Notes under the pieces: model-generated | The model's input: the letters and a program-made list of their open reading frames with translations, nothing else | What the model was told of the DNA's origin: nothing | The model's database searches: none | Assembly: GCF_900108275.1 (NCBI RefSeq) | Contig: NZ_FNVD01000007.1 | Span: 124,001-188,000 of the forward strand | Length of the DNA: 64,000 nt | Reading direction: 5' to 3' | Origin: Jhaorihella thermophila | Lineage (GTDB): Bacteria > Pseudomonadota > Alphaproteobacteria > Rhodobacterales > Rhodobacteraceae | Program-made: the position numbers and the translations under genes | In this document: in pieces, positions 53,004 through 60,836 of the stretch | Layout: each line of letters starts with the position of its first letter | Numbering within the stretch: position 1 is the first letter of the stretch

Positions 53004-53759
53004 ATGGCGCGGCGTCCGGAACGCACCCGGTCGGAATTCTCGCTGGTGCACCTGCTGCCCAACATGATGACGATCGCGGCGATCTGCGCCGGCCTGACCG
53101 CAATCCGCGCGGGCGTCAACGGCGGCTTCGGTTCGGCGGTGCTGTTCATTCTCGCCGCCGGCGTTCTGGACGGTCTGGACGGGCGCGTCGCCCGTCTGCT
53201 GCGCAGCGATTCCAAGATGGGCGCGGAACTTGATTCGCTCGGGGACTTTCTGAACTTCGGGGTGGCGCCGGCGCTGATCATCTATTTCTGGGCGCTTCAG
53301 GACATGAGCCGCTTCGGCTGGATTTCGGTGCTGGTCTTTGCGGTTTGCTGCGTGCTGCGTCTGGCGCGGTTCAACGTGGCCGCAAAATCAGAAACCCCGG
53401 ACGAAAACCCCGGCTATTTCGTGGGCGTCCCCGCACCCGCCGGCGCGATGCTGGTGTTGCTGCCGATCTATCTGTTCTTCGCCTCGGACCGGGCGATCAT
53501 GATGCCGGACCTCATGATCGCGCTCTACATGGTTCTGGTCGGCCTTCTGATGATCAGCCGTATCCCGACCTGGTCGTTCAAGACGGTCCGGATTTCACGC
53601 GAGAACGTCAAGTTCCTGCTGGTCGGTTTCGCCTTTGTGGGTGCGGCGATCCTGACTTACGCCTGGGTCACCATGGTCGTGATCTGCGTCGTCTACGCCC
53701 TTTTGATCCTGTGGTCGGCGCTGACCCTGCGCCGACGACGGCACGATTCCTCTCCTTGA
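53004..53759 (+). CDS. pssA: CDP-diacylglycerol--serine O-phosphatidyltransferase
   Basis: Makes phosphatidylserine from CDP-diacylglycerol and serine. The 251-aa membrane protein has the CDP-alcohol phosphatidyltransferase motif DG-x2-R/AR-x8-G-x3-D-x3-D (LDGLDGRVARLL, then GAELDSLGD at about residue 60-78). Six to eight hydrophobic segments follow. The psd-pssA pair is standard for alphaproteobacteria. pmtA follows 31 bp later. Confidence 0.96.
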   Translation: MARRPERTRSEFSLVHLLPNMMTIAAICAGLTAIRAGVNGGFGSAVLFILAAGVLDGLDGRVARLLRSDSKMGAELDSLGDFLNFGVAPALIIYFWALQDMSRFGWISVLVFAVCCVLRLARFNVAAKSETPDENPGYFVGVPAPAGAMLVLLPIYLFFASDRAIMMPDLMIALYMVLVGLLMISRIPTWSFKTVRISRENVKFLLVGFAFVGAAILTYAWVTMVVICVVYALLILWSALTLRRRRHDSSP

Positions 53760-53790
53760 CCTTTTCCTCATTCCCACACGGCCTGAATTA

Positions 53791-54408
53791 ATGGAACTCA
53801 AAAACGTTCAAAGCAGTTACGCCCGCTGGGCGCCAATCTACGACAAGACTTTCGGCGCGGCGACCAATGCCGGGCGGCGGCGGGCCACCCGGTTCGTTAA
53901 CGACCACGGCGGCGACGTGCTGGAGGTGGGCGTCGGCACCGGCCTGTCGCTTCCGCTCTACGGCCCGAACGTGAAAGTGACGGGCATCGATTTCAGCCAG
54001 GAGATGCTGCAGAAGGCCAAGCGCCGCGTGGCCGAGATGAACCTGCAGAACGTCACCGCCCTGCGCCGGATGGACGCGCGAGAGATGGACTTTCCTGATG
54101 AAAGCTTCGACATCGTGGTGGCGATGCATGTCCTGTCGGTCGTGCCCGAACCGGAACGCGTCATGTCCCGGATCGCGCGGGTCTGCCGCCCAGGCGGGCG
54201 CGTTGTCGTCACCAACCATTTCGCCCGCGACAAGGGCGTGATGGCGATGCTGGAACGCGCCCTGGCCCCGCTGGAGAGCCTGATCGGCTGGCACTCGGAT
54301 TTCGAGATCGACACCGTCCTGCAAGAACCCTCGCTCAAAGTCGAGACGCGCGAACAGCTGCCCCCGCTGGGGATGATGACCTTCCTCGTCCTGCGCAAGG
54401 ACCGCTGA
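53791..54408 (+). CDS. pmtA: Phosphatidylethanolamine N-methyltransferase, PmtA type
   Basis: A 205-aa soluble class I SAM methyltransferase with motif I VLEVGVGTGLSLPLY, GIDFSQEML and CRPGGRVVVTNHF. The Rhodobacter-type PmtA proteins have this size and these motifs and methylate PE three times to phosphatidylcholine. The position directly after psd-pssA supports that substrate strongly: PS, PE and PC synthesis are encoded in one run. A convergent repeat copy follows. Confidence 0.9.
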   Translation: MELKNVQSSYARWAPIYDKTFGAATNAGRRRATRFVNDHGGDVLEVGVGTGLSLPLYGPNVKVTGIDFSQEMLQKAKRRVAEMNLQNVTALRRMDAREMDFPDESFDIVVAMHVLSVVPEPERVMSRIARVCRPGGRVVVTNHFARDKGVMAMLERALAPLESLIGWHSDFEIDTVLQEPSLKVETREQLPPLGMMTFLVLRKDR

Positions 54409-54445
54409 TCCGCGCCGCCCGCCAAACTGCACGCGGCGCACCCCA

Positions 54446-54531
54446 GCTTCATCTTGCCTCAAATACTCCGGGGGAGCGCGAGGGGGCAGCGCCCCCTCGC
54501 CCCGGTCGGATCGCGCAGGCGATCCGAAACC
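54446..54531 (-). repeat. Dispersed twin-hairpin repeat, copy 11
   Basis: On the minus strand: GGATCGC/GCGATCC, GCGAGGGGGC/GCCCCCTCGC and type B tail (GGAGTATTTGAGGCAAGATGAAG). It lies in the convergent gap pmtA/GNAT. Confidence 0.88.
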
Positions 54532-54581
54532 TTCGGTCACGCCCAAGACAGCACATGACACGGCAAGTGTCGCCGGCGGCC

Positions 54582-55181
54582 TCAGGGCCGGAAGATCGGC
54601 ACATGCGGGCCGGCCGTTTCGGGGAAACCGTCGGTCAGCCGCGGATCGTCCGCGATCTCCACCTGCTGGCGCACCGGCATGAACCCGCTGCGGCGGTAAA
54701 AGGACAGCGCGCCGGGATGGTCAAGCGTGCAGGTATGCACATGAAACCGCCCGATCGGCCGCGCCCAGGCCCGCGTGATCGCCTCGTTCATCAGAAACCG
54801 CCCCGCCCCGGTGCCTATCAGCGCCGGAGTCACGCCCAGAAAGGCCAGCTCGCACTCGCCGGGCTCGCGAAAGTCCAGTTCCAGCAGACCCTCGGCCCGG
54901 TCGCCGCGAAACAGGCCATATACCTCCACATCCGGGTCGCGGATGATCTCGGCAAGCGCCTCCTGCGGCATCCGCAGGCGCGAAAACCACAGCCAGTCCA
55001 GCGCGCCGACCCGGGTAAAGAGATCGCGATACCAGTCAGGTTCGGGATCGCGCACGCGGCGCAACTCCAGCCCGTCGGGCGCGGGCACCGGGCGCAGGGG
55101 GGCGGGTTCGCGCATCTCCAGATGCGTGACGATCGCGGCCACCTTTCCGGGGGGGATATCGTGGAACCCGTCGCCCAGCAT
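54582..55181 (-). CDS. GNAT acetyltransferase
   Basis: A 199-aa GNAT protein. The start at 55181 shares one base with the stop of the upstream kinase gene (TGATG). ECELAFLGVTPALIGTGAGRFLMNEAI is the acetyl-CoA binding strand and loop (IGTGAG), and LDHPGALSFYRRSGFMPV closes the fold. The WYRDLFTRVGALDWLWFSRL segment before it is typical of a subgroup common in Rhodobacteraceae. Substrate unknown. Confidence 0.88.
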   Translation of the reverse strand: MLGDGFHDIPPGKVAAIVTHLEMREPAPLRPVPAPDGLELRRVRDPEPDWYRDLFTRVGALDWLWFSRLRMPQEALAEIIRDPDVEVYGLFRGDRAEGLLELDFREPGECELAFLGVTPALIGTGAGRFLMNEAITRAWARPIGRFHVHTCTLDHPGALSFYRRSGFMPVRQQVEIADDPRLTDGFPETAGPHVPIFRP

Positions 55182-56170
55182 CACACCAGCCCCTCGGCAC
55201 GCAACAATTCCAGCACGTTCGCGTCGGGGCGCGGGCCGACATGGCCGATCACCTCGTGCGCGCAGACGACACCCATGCGCGCGCAGGTCTCCACGTCGCG
55301 CCCGGTGGCCATGCCAAACAGGAACCCCGCGGCGAACTGGTCGCCCGCCCCGGTCGTGTCCACCGGGTCGATCCGCTGCACCGGCACGTCGGTGCGCACC
55401 GTGCCCTCCATCACGCTGACCCCTTCGCCCGAGCGCGTGCAGACCACCAGCGGGCACAGCGCCGCCGTCAGCACCAGCGCGTCGTCGATGTGGTCGCTCT
55501 GAAACAGCGACTGGATCTCTTCCTCGTTGCCGATCACGAAATCCATCTCGTGTTCGATCAGCGACAGGAAATCGGTCCGATGCCGGTCCACGCAGAACGG
55601 ATCGCTGAGCGAGATCCCCACGCGCCCCCCGCCCTTGCGGCAGTCGCGCGCGGCCTCCAGAAACGCCGCCTTGCCCTTGTCCTTGTCGAACAGATAGCCT
55701 TCGAGAAACATGATCCCGGCCCGGCCCGCCACGTCCGACGGCACGTCCTGTGAACTCAGCTCGGCCGAGATGCCCAGATAGGTGTTCATCGACCGCTCGC
55801 CATCGGGCGATACGAAGATCATCGAGCGCGAGGTCGGCAGCTCTCCGTTCGGCACCGGGGGATTGACGAAATCCACCCCGTCCTCGTTCATCGCGTCGGC
55901 GTAGAAATGACCCAGCTCGTCATCGGCCACCCGCCCGATGAAGGCGGTCTGAAGCCCCAACGCGCCGGCCCCGGCAATGGTGTTGGCGACCGACCCGCCC
56001 GGCGCCTGCACCCGGTCGCGCATGGCCGCAAACAGAGCCTCCGACCGGTCGCGGTCCACCAGCTGCATGATGCCCTTCTCGATCCCGTTCTCGGCCAGAA
56101 AGGCATCGTCGCCATGGGAAATCACATCGACCACGGCGTTGCCGATGCCGACGAGCTGATAGGTCTTCAT
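55181..56170 (-). CDS. PfkB family carbohydrate/adenosine kinase
   Basis: A 329-aa ribokinase-fold kinase. It has the N-terminal GIGNAVVDVI, the substrate lid GGSVANTIAGAGALG, and the catalytic DTTGAGDQFAAGFLFG with its Asp base (about residue 280). The overall pattern resembles the adenosine kinase-like PfkB proteins of alphaproteobacteria. The sugar or nucleoside specificity is inferred. It overlaps nth by 4 bp upstream and the GNAT gene by 1 bp downstream. Confidence 0.92.
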   Translation of the reverse strand: MKTYQLVGIGNAVVDVISHGDDAFLAENGIEKGIMQLVDRDRSEALFAAMRDRVQAPGGSVANTIAGAGALGLQTAFIGRVADDELGHFYADAMNEDGVDFVNPPVPNGELPTSRSMIFVSPDGERSMNTYLGISAELSSQDVPSDVAGRAGIMFLEGYLFDKDKGKAAFLEAARDCRKGGGRVGISLSDPFCVDRHRTDFLSLIEHEMDFVIGNEEEIQSLFQSDHIDDALVLTAALCPLVVCTRSGEGVSVMEGTVRTDVPVQRIDPVDTTGAGDQFAAGFLFGMATGRDVETCARMGVVCAHEVIGHVGPRPDANVLELLRAEGLV

Positions 56171-56811
56171 AGGTTCTTGTCCTCGTATGGGCAGAGATCG
56201 CGGATCAGGCAGTTGGCGCAGGCCGGCTTGCGCGCGCGGCAGACATAGCGGCCGTGCAGGATCAGCCAGTGATGGGCGTGCAACAGGAAGTCCACCGGCA
56301 CATTGTCCTCGATGGCGCGTTCGACGGCATTGACGTCCTTTCCCACCGCGATGCCGGTGCGGTTGCCGACGCGAAAGATATGCGTGTCCACCGCCTGCGC
56401 CGGAAAGTGCCACCACATATTCAGCACCACATTCGCCGTCTTGCGCCCCACGCCTGGCAGCGCCTGCAGGGCGGCGCGGGAATTGGGCACCTCGCCGCCA
56501 TAGTCATCGACGAGGATGCGGGCCATCCTGATGATGTTCTTCGCCTTGTTGCGGTAAAGGCCGATCGTCTTGATGTGCTCGATCAGCCCCTCTTCGCCCA
56601 GATCCAGCATCTGCTGCGGGGTACGGACGCGGGCAAACAGCGGCCGCGTGGCTTTGTTCACCCCCGCATCCGTGGCCTGTGCGCTGAGCGTCACCGCCAC
56701 CAGAAGGGTGTAGGCATTGACATGCTCCAGCTCGCCCTTGGGTTCGGGGTCGGCCGCGTGGAACCGGGTAAAGATCTTGCGGATCGTGTGGTAATCGAGT
56801 TGCTGTGCCAT
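56167..56811 (-). CDS. nth: Endonuclease III
   Basis: A base-excision repair glycosylase/AP lyase for oxidised pyrimidines. At 214 aa it has the HhH motif LPGVGRKTANVVL with its catalytic Lys, VDTHIFRVGNR with the catalytic Asp, and the C-terminal 4Fe-4S loop C-x6-C-x2-C-x5-C (CRARKPACANC, RDLC). I took the start at MAQQLDYHTIRK. It is divergent from the AraC-Ogt gene, so two DNA repair genes face each other. The kinase gene follows in an ATGA overlap. Confidence 0.97.
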   Translation of the reverse strand: MAQQLDYHTIRKIFTRFHAADPEPKGELEHVNAYTLLVAVTLSAQATDAGVNKATRPLFARVRTPQQMLDLGEEGLIEHIKTIGLYRNKAKNIIRMARILVDDYGGEVPNSRAALQALPGVGRKTANVVLNMWWHFPAQAVDTHIFRVGNRTGIAVGKDVNAVERAIEDNVPVDFLLHAHHWLILHGRYVCRARKPACANCLIRDLCPYEDKNL

Positions 56812-56906
56812 CGCCCGCCTTGATGCCGCAGCCCAGTCGCCGCCGCAACCGCCAAAAGCGCAGCTTTCGGGTCGCGGAGGCGGAGGCGGGTCGCTAGATT
56901 CGCGGT

Positions 56907-57767
56907 ATGGATACACCGGAGAACGCGATGACCATGGCCGAGACCGAAGAGGGCTATCACTACAACGTGGTGCGGCGCGCCATCGACCTGATCGACGCGG
57001 GCGGCGAAACCCTGTCGCTCGAAGATCTGGCGGCGCGGATGAACATGAGCCCGGCGCATTTCCAGCGGGTTTTTTCGCGCTGGGTGGGCGTCAGCCCGAA
57101 ACGCTATCAGCAATATCTGACCCTGGGCCATGCCAAGCGGCTGCTGCATGAGCGGTTCACGACGCTGGAGGCCGCGCACAACCTCGGGCTGTCTGGCACG
57201 GGCAGGCTGCACGACCTGTTCCTGCGCTGGGAGGCGATGAGCCCCGGCGAATATGCCCGTCAGGGCGAGGGGCTGAAGATCCGCTGGGGCTGGTTCGACA
57301 GCCCGTTCGGGCCCGCGCTGGCCATGGGCACGGCACGGGGTTTGTGCGGGCTGGCCTTTGCCGCCGAAACCGGGGCCGAGGCTGCGATGCAGGACATGAT
57401 GGCGCGCTGGCCCAGGGCGCGGTTCGTGGAAGACCCCGAGGCGCTCCATGGCTGGGTCACGGCGGCCTTCGAACGAAAGGGCGAGACTGCGCTGCACATG
57501 ATCGGCGCGCCCTTCCAAATCAAGGTATGGGAGGCGCTTTTGCAGATCCCATCGGGTCATGTGACCACCTATTCGGAAATCGCCCAGGCCGTGGGCAACC
57601 CTCGCGCGGTGCGGGCGGTGGGCACGGCGGTCGGGCGCAATCCGGTCAGCTGGCTGATCCCCTGCCACCGGGCGCTGCGCAAATCCGGGGCCTTGGGCGG
57701 CTATCACTGGGGGCTGCCGGTCAAGCGGGCGATGCTGGCCTGGGAGGCGGCACGCGCCGAAGGCTGA
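56907..57767 (+). CDS. AraC-type regulator fused to O6-alkylguanine-DNA methyltransferase
   Basis: A 286-aa fusion. Residues 15-110 are an AraC helix-turn-helix domain (LSLEDLAARMNMSPAHFQRVFSRWVGVSPKRYQ, quoted as a region). Residues 120-280 are an Ogt/AdaB domain with acceptor Cys253 in IPCHRAL. The zinc-binding N-terminal AdaA domain of E. coli Ada, which senses methyl phosphotriesters, is missing. It repairs O6-methylguanine and may still act as a regulator. The start at 56907 or ATG 56928 are both possible. Confidence 0.93.
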   Translation: MDTPENAMTMAETEEGYHYNVVRRAIDLIDAGGETLSLEDLAARMNMSPAHFQRVFSRWVGVSPKRYQQYLTLGHAKRLLHERFTTLEAAHNLGLSGTGRLHDLFLRWEAMSPGEYARQGEGLKIRWGWFDSPFGPALAMGTARGLCGLAFAAETGAEAAMQDMMARWPRARFVEDPEALHGWVTAAFERKGETALHMIGAPFQIKVWEALLQIPSGHVTTYSEIAQAVGNPRAVRAVGTAVGRNPVSWLIPCHRALRKSGALGGYHWGLPVKRAMLAWEAARAEG

Positions 57768-57897
57768 CCGCCATCGGCGGCGAATTGCCGGCTGATGCCT
57801 GTTCCGCCTTGCCCGGCGCGGCGGCAGGGGCGATATAATCGCGTGCAATCAATCCGGTGACCGGACAAGAACGGGCAGAGCAGAAAGGTTCCCCGAC

Positions 57898-58563
57898 ATG
57901 AAGACGATCAAGATTTCGGCCGCACTGGCGCTGAGCGCCGCGCTGGGGCTGAGTGCCTGCAACGATCCCGCGCAGCTGGCGGTGAACACCGATCCGCAGA
58001 AGAACACCAAACAGGGCGCCATCGCCGGCGGCATCATCGGCGCGGGGCTGGGCGCGATCTCGGGCGCATCGAACAAGACCACTGCGGTTCTGGGCGGCGC
58101 GGCGGCGGGCGCGATCCTGGGCGGCGCGATCGGGGCGTCGCTGGACCAGCAGGCGGCCGAACTGCGCCAGCAGCTGGCCAGCGAGGGCATCACCGTCACC
58201 AATACGGGCGACCGGTTGGTCGTGTCGCTGCCGCAGGACATCACCTTTGCCACCGACAGTTTCACGGTGCGCGACAACCTGCGCCCCGACCTTGCGCGCC
58301 TGTCGCAGCATCTGAACAAATACCCCAAGTCCACCGTGCAGGTGATCGGCCACACCGACAGCGACGGCGATGCGGCCTACAACCAGCAACTGTCCGAGCG
58401 CCGGGCCGCGGCGGTTGCGGCGGAACTGGAGCAGAACGGCGTTTCGGTCTATCGGATCGTCACCATCGGCCGGGGCGAAGAGCAGCCGATTGCATCGAAC
58501 CTGACCGAGGAAGGCAAGGCGCGAAACCGGCGGGTTGAGATCGTCATCATACCGCAGAAGTGA
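57898..58563 (+). CDS. OmpA family lipoprotein with glycine-zipper segment
   Basis: A 221-aa predicted outer-membrane lipoprotein. The signal MKTIKISAALALSAALGLSAC puts the lipidated Cys at 21. Residues 40-85 are a glycine zipper (AIAGGIIGAGLGAISGA, AAGAILGGAIGASL). The OmpA C-terminal domain (about 110-220) binds peptidoglycan through VIGHTDSDGDAAYNQQLSERRA and ASNLTEEGKARNRRVEIVI. It resembles YiaD-type proteins. It is followed by an FMN reductase gene 34 bp later. Confidence 0.94.
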   Translation: MKTIKISAALALSAALGLSACNDPAQLAVNTDPQKNTKQGAIAGGIIGAGLGAISGASNKTTAVLGGAAAGAILGGAIGASLDQQAAELRQQLASEGITVTNTGDRLVVSLPQDITFATDSFTVRDNLRPDLARLSQHLNKYPKSTVQVIGHTDSDGDAAYNQQLSERRAAAVAAELEQNGVSVYRIVTIGRGEEQPIASNLTEEGKARNRRVEIVIIPQK

Positions 58564-58597
58564 CGGCCGGGGCATAATACGGCGAAAGGGGGAAGGC

Positions 58598-59176
58598 ATG
58601 AGCGATCCGGTTCTTCTGGGCATCTGCGGCGCGCTGCGGCGGGAATCGACCAACCGAAAGCTGTTGCGCGAGGCGGCGCGGCTGTTCGGCCCCTGCGACT
58701 ATGTCGAGGCCGATCTGCGCCTGCCGCTGTTCGATGCCGACCTTCAGGAGGCCGAGGGCATACCGGTCGAGGTTCAGCGGCTGGCCGATCAGGTGGCGGC
58801 GGCGGACGCGGTGGTGATTTCGACGCCGGAATACAACAAGGCGCCGCCCGGCGTGCTGAAGAATGCGCTGGACTGGATCAGCCGAACCGAGGGCAAGCCC
58901 TGGCAGAACAAGCCGGTGGCGGTAATGTCGGCGGCAGCCGGGCGCGCAGGCGGCGAGCGGGCGCAGTCGCTCCTGCGGCTTTACATGGTGCCGTTCCAGA
59001 CCCGAATCCTGCAGGGGCCGGAGTTGCATGTGGCCGACAGCGCGGCGCAGTTCGATGCGGCGGGGCGGCTCGTCAGCGAGCGTTATGCGCGGGTGCTGGG
59101 GCAGCTGATGGCGAAACTGCGCGCCGAGATTGAGTGCTGCGGCCGAGGACGGGGCGAGACAGGTTCGGATCGCTGA
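58598..59176 (+). CDS. NADPH-dependent FMN reductase
   Basis: A 192-aa flavodoxin-fold reductase. It has LGICGALRRESTNRKLL (phosphate-binding loop) and TPEYNKAPPGVLKNALDWIS. The start at 58598 is preceded by GGGGGAAGG. The normal fold ends near IECCG; the last dozen residues (GRGRGETGSDR) are encoded by sequence entering repeat copy 12, whose first hairpin supplies the TGA stop. It probably reduces flavins or quinones. Confidence 0.92.
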   Translation: MSDPVLLGICGALRRESTNRKLLREAARLFGPCDYVEADLRLPLFDADLQEAEGIPVEVQRLADQVAAADAVVISTPEYNKAPPGVLKNALDWISRTEGKPWQNKPVAVMSAAAGRAGGERAQSLLRLYMVPFQTRILQGPELHVADSAAQFDAAGRLVSERYARVLGQLMAKLRAEIECCGRGRGETGSDR

Positions 59177-59243
59177 CGCGATCCGACCGACGCGGGGGCT
59201 CCGCCCCCGCACCCCTGGGGTATTTGCAACCAGAAAGAAGCAG
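59162..59243 (+). repeat. Dispersed twin-hairpin repeat, copy 12
   Basis: GGATCGC-TGA-CGCGATCC hairpin, GCGGGGGC/GCCCCCGC hairpin and type A tail (GGGGTATTTGCAACCAGAAAGAAGCAG). It overlaps the 3' end of the FMN reductase gene and fills the convergent gap to smpB. Confidence 0.88.
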
Positions 59244-59316
59244 GAGCCGGAAAAGCGCCGAAGCCAGCGAGTCCGGATGCGGTTGCGGCGGGCTGTGGCA
59301 GCGGGGCTTGCGCCGG

Positions 59317-59793
59317 TCAGCCGTGGTCCTTGAGCAGGCGCTGTTTCTGACGCGTCCAGTCGCGTTTGGCCTGTGTTTCGCGCTTGTCGTGAATCTTCTT
59401 GCCGCGGGCGATGCCGAGCTTGAGCTTGGCCAGGCCCTTGTGGTTGAAGTAGAGCACGAGCGGCACCAGCGTCATGCCCTTGCGCCGGGTCGCGTTCCAG
59501 AGATCGGCCAGTTCCTTGCGGCTGACCAGAAGTTTGCGCCGGCGGCGTTCCGCGTGGCCGAAGGTTTTCGCCTGTTCGTAGGGGGGGATGTAGCTGTTGA
59601 CCAGCCACAGTTCCCCGTCTTCGACCGCCGCGTAGCTTTCGGCGATGTTGGCGCCGTTTTCGCGCAGGGATTTCACCTCGGACCCTTCAAGCACGATGCC
59701 GCATTCGATATCGTCTTCGATCGCGTAATCGAAGCGGGCGCGCCGGTTCTCGGCGATCACCTTGTAGTTGGGGTCGGGTTTCTTCCTGGCCAT
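59317..59793 (-). CDS. smpB: SsrA-binding protein SmpB
   Basis: Binds tmRNA and brings it to stalled ribosomes for trans-translation. The 158-aa length and segments [44 protein letters not shown] and the basic tail ([16 protein letters not shown]) are standard. No tmRNA gene was recognised beside it. Confidence 0.97.
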   Translation of the reverse strand: MARKKPDPNYKVIAENRRARFDYAIEDDIECGIVLEGSEVKSLRENGANIAESYAAVEDGELWLVNSYIPPYEQAKTFGHAERRRRKLLVSRKELADLWNATRRKGMTLVPLVLYFNHKGLAKLKLGIARGKKIHDKRETQAKRDWTRQKQRLLKDHG

Positions 59794-59871
59794 GGCGCAG
59801 AGGTTTAGGCGCAGCCCGCGGGCGGTGCAAGCGGGATCGGCGCGGCAAGGTCCGGGGCGGACCGGGGTGCA

Positions 59872-60690
59872 TCAGTCGCCCAGCTTGGCATGCACCTCGT
59901 CCAGATCGATTTCGCCCACCGGCATCTTGTTGGCGGGGTTTTCGAAGTCGTATTTGAACAGTTCGAAATCGCGCTTGTAGATTTCGTAGACGAGATGCAT
60001 CGACAGATCGTCGAAATAATCCTCCACCGGGTGGGCGCGTTTCGGTCCATGCCCTTCGGATTCGTTGAAACGCGGAATCTCGTCCAGGTTTACCGGGTGC
60101 GGCGTTTCTGTATTGTCCAGAACCTTTTGCATGCCCTCGTTGAATTTTTCGGTCCAGAAGATGTGGTCATAGCGCCCGCCGTTCACGATGAAGGTCGAGA
60201 TGTGACCCGACATGGCCGACCAGTGAATGTCAGGATCCATCGGCCGACGCCAGCGGATCGTGTCTCGCGCAAAGAGCAGAAACCGGCGGAAGCTGCGGAT
60301 CTGGTCGAATTCCTGCTTGCCGTCGTCGCCGCCGACCTCGATCCCGTATTCGTAGATCAGCTTGGGCACCAGATTGCCGCGATAGCGTTTGCCGTTGCGC
60401 TGGATGCCGCAGATCTTGTCGAAGAAGGACGACAGGACCCGGGTGTAGGGGTTGCGCACGCAGGTGAAGGCATAGGATTTGTGCGCCCGGACATTTTCCG
60501 TGATCGGACCCTGGCTGGATTCGAACGCCCATTTGTGCAGGCCGTCCTGCGCGTCATGAATGTCGCCGTCGAAGAACCGGCCGTGATCGGAGTAATACAT
60601 GATCTGGCCGATGGTCGAGCAGGCGCATTTCGGCACCACGCGATAGACCATGCTTTCGCTTTCCGTCATCCAGGTGCCGGGGAAACCCAT
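59872..60690 (-). CDS. Sulfotransferase family 2 protein
   Basis: A 272-aa carbohydrate-type sulfotransferase. The 5'-phosphosulfate loop is VVPKCACSTIGQIMYY (about residues 18-33), and the 3'-phosphate site is FTCVRNPYTRVLSSFFDK (about 74-91), both ligands of PAPS. There is no signal peptide, so it acts in the cytosol. It is divergent from a branching glycosyltransferase gene across a 146-bp AT-rich interval. The pair suggests synthesis of a sulfated surface polysaccharide. The acceptor is unknown. Confidence 0.9.
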   Translation of the reverse strand: MGFPGTWMTESESMVYRVVPKCACSTIGQIMYYSDHGRFFDGDIHDAQDGLHKWAFESSQGPITENVRAHKSYAFTCVRNPYTRVLSSFFDKICGIQRNGKRYRGNLVPKLIYEYGIEVGGDDGKQEFDQIRSFRRFLLFARDTIRWRRPMDPDIHWSAMSGHISTFIVNGGRYDHIFWTEKFNEGMQKVLDNTETPHPVNLDEIPRFNESEGHGPKRAHPVEDYFDDLSMHLVYEIYKRDFELFKYDFENPANKMPVGEIDLDEVHAKLGD

Positions 60691-60720
60691 GTCGCTCGCC
60701 TCCTGTTCCCGCTTCTTGTC

Positions 60721-60761
60721 TGTCTGGTCTCACAACGGGCTCTGTTTCAGAAAACCAGACA
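60721..60761. promoter_or_regulatory. Inverted repeat in the sulfotransferase/glycosyltransferase divergon
   Basis: TGTCTGGT (60721-60728) and ACCAGACA (60754-60761) form a perfect 8-bp inverted repeat with 25 bp between, in the AT-rich interval between the two divergent genes. It may be a shared operator or two half-sites of one regulator. Confidence 0.4.
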
Positions 60762-60836
60762 ATAGCTGTTTATTCAATCACCGTTCATCAGTATCAAGGC
60801 AGACAAGGGGCAGGAAGAAGAGAACATCGTTCCACA

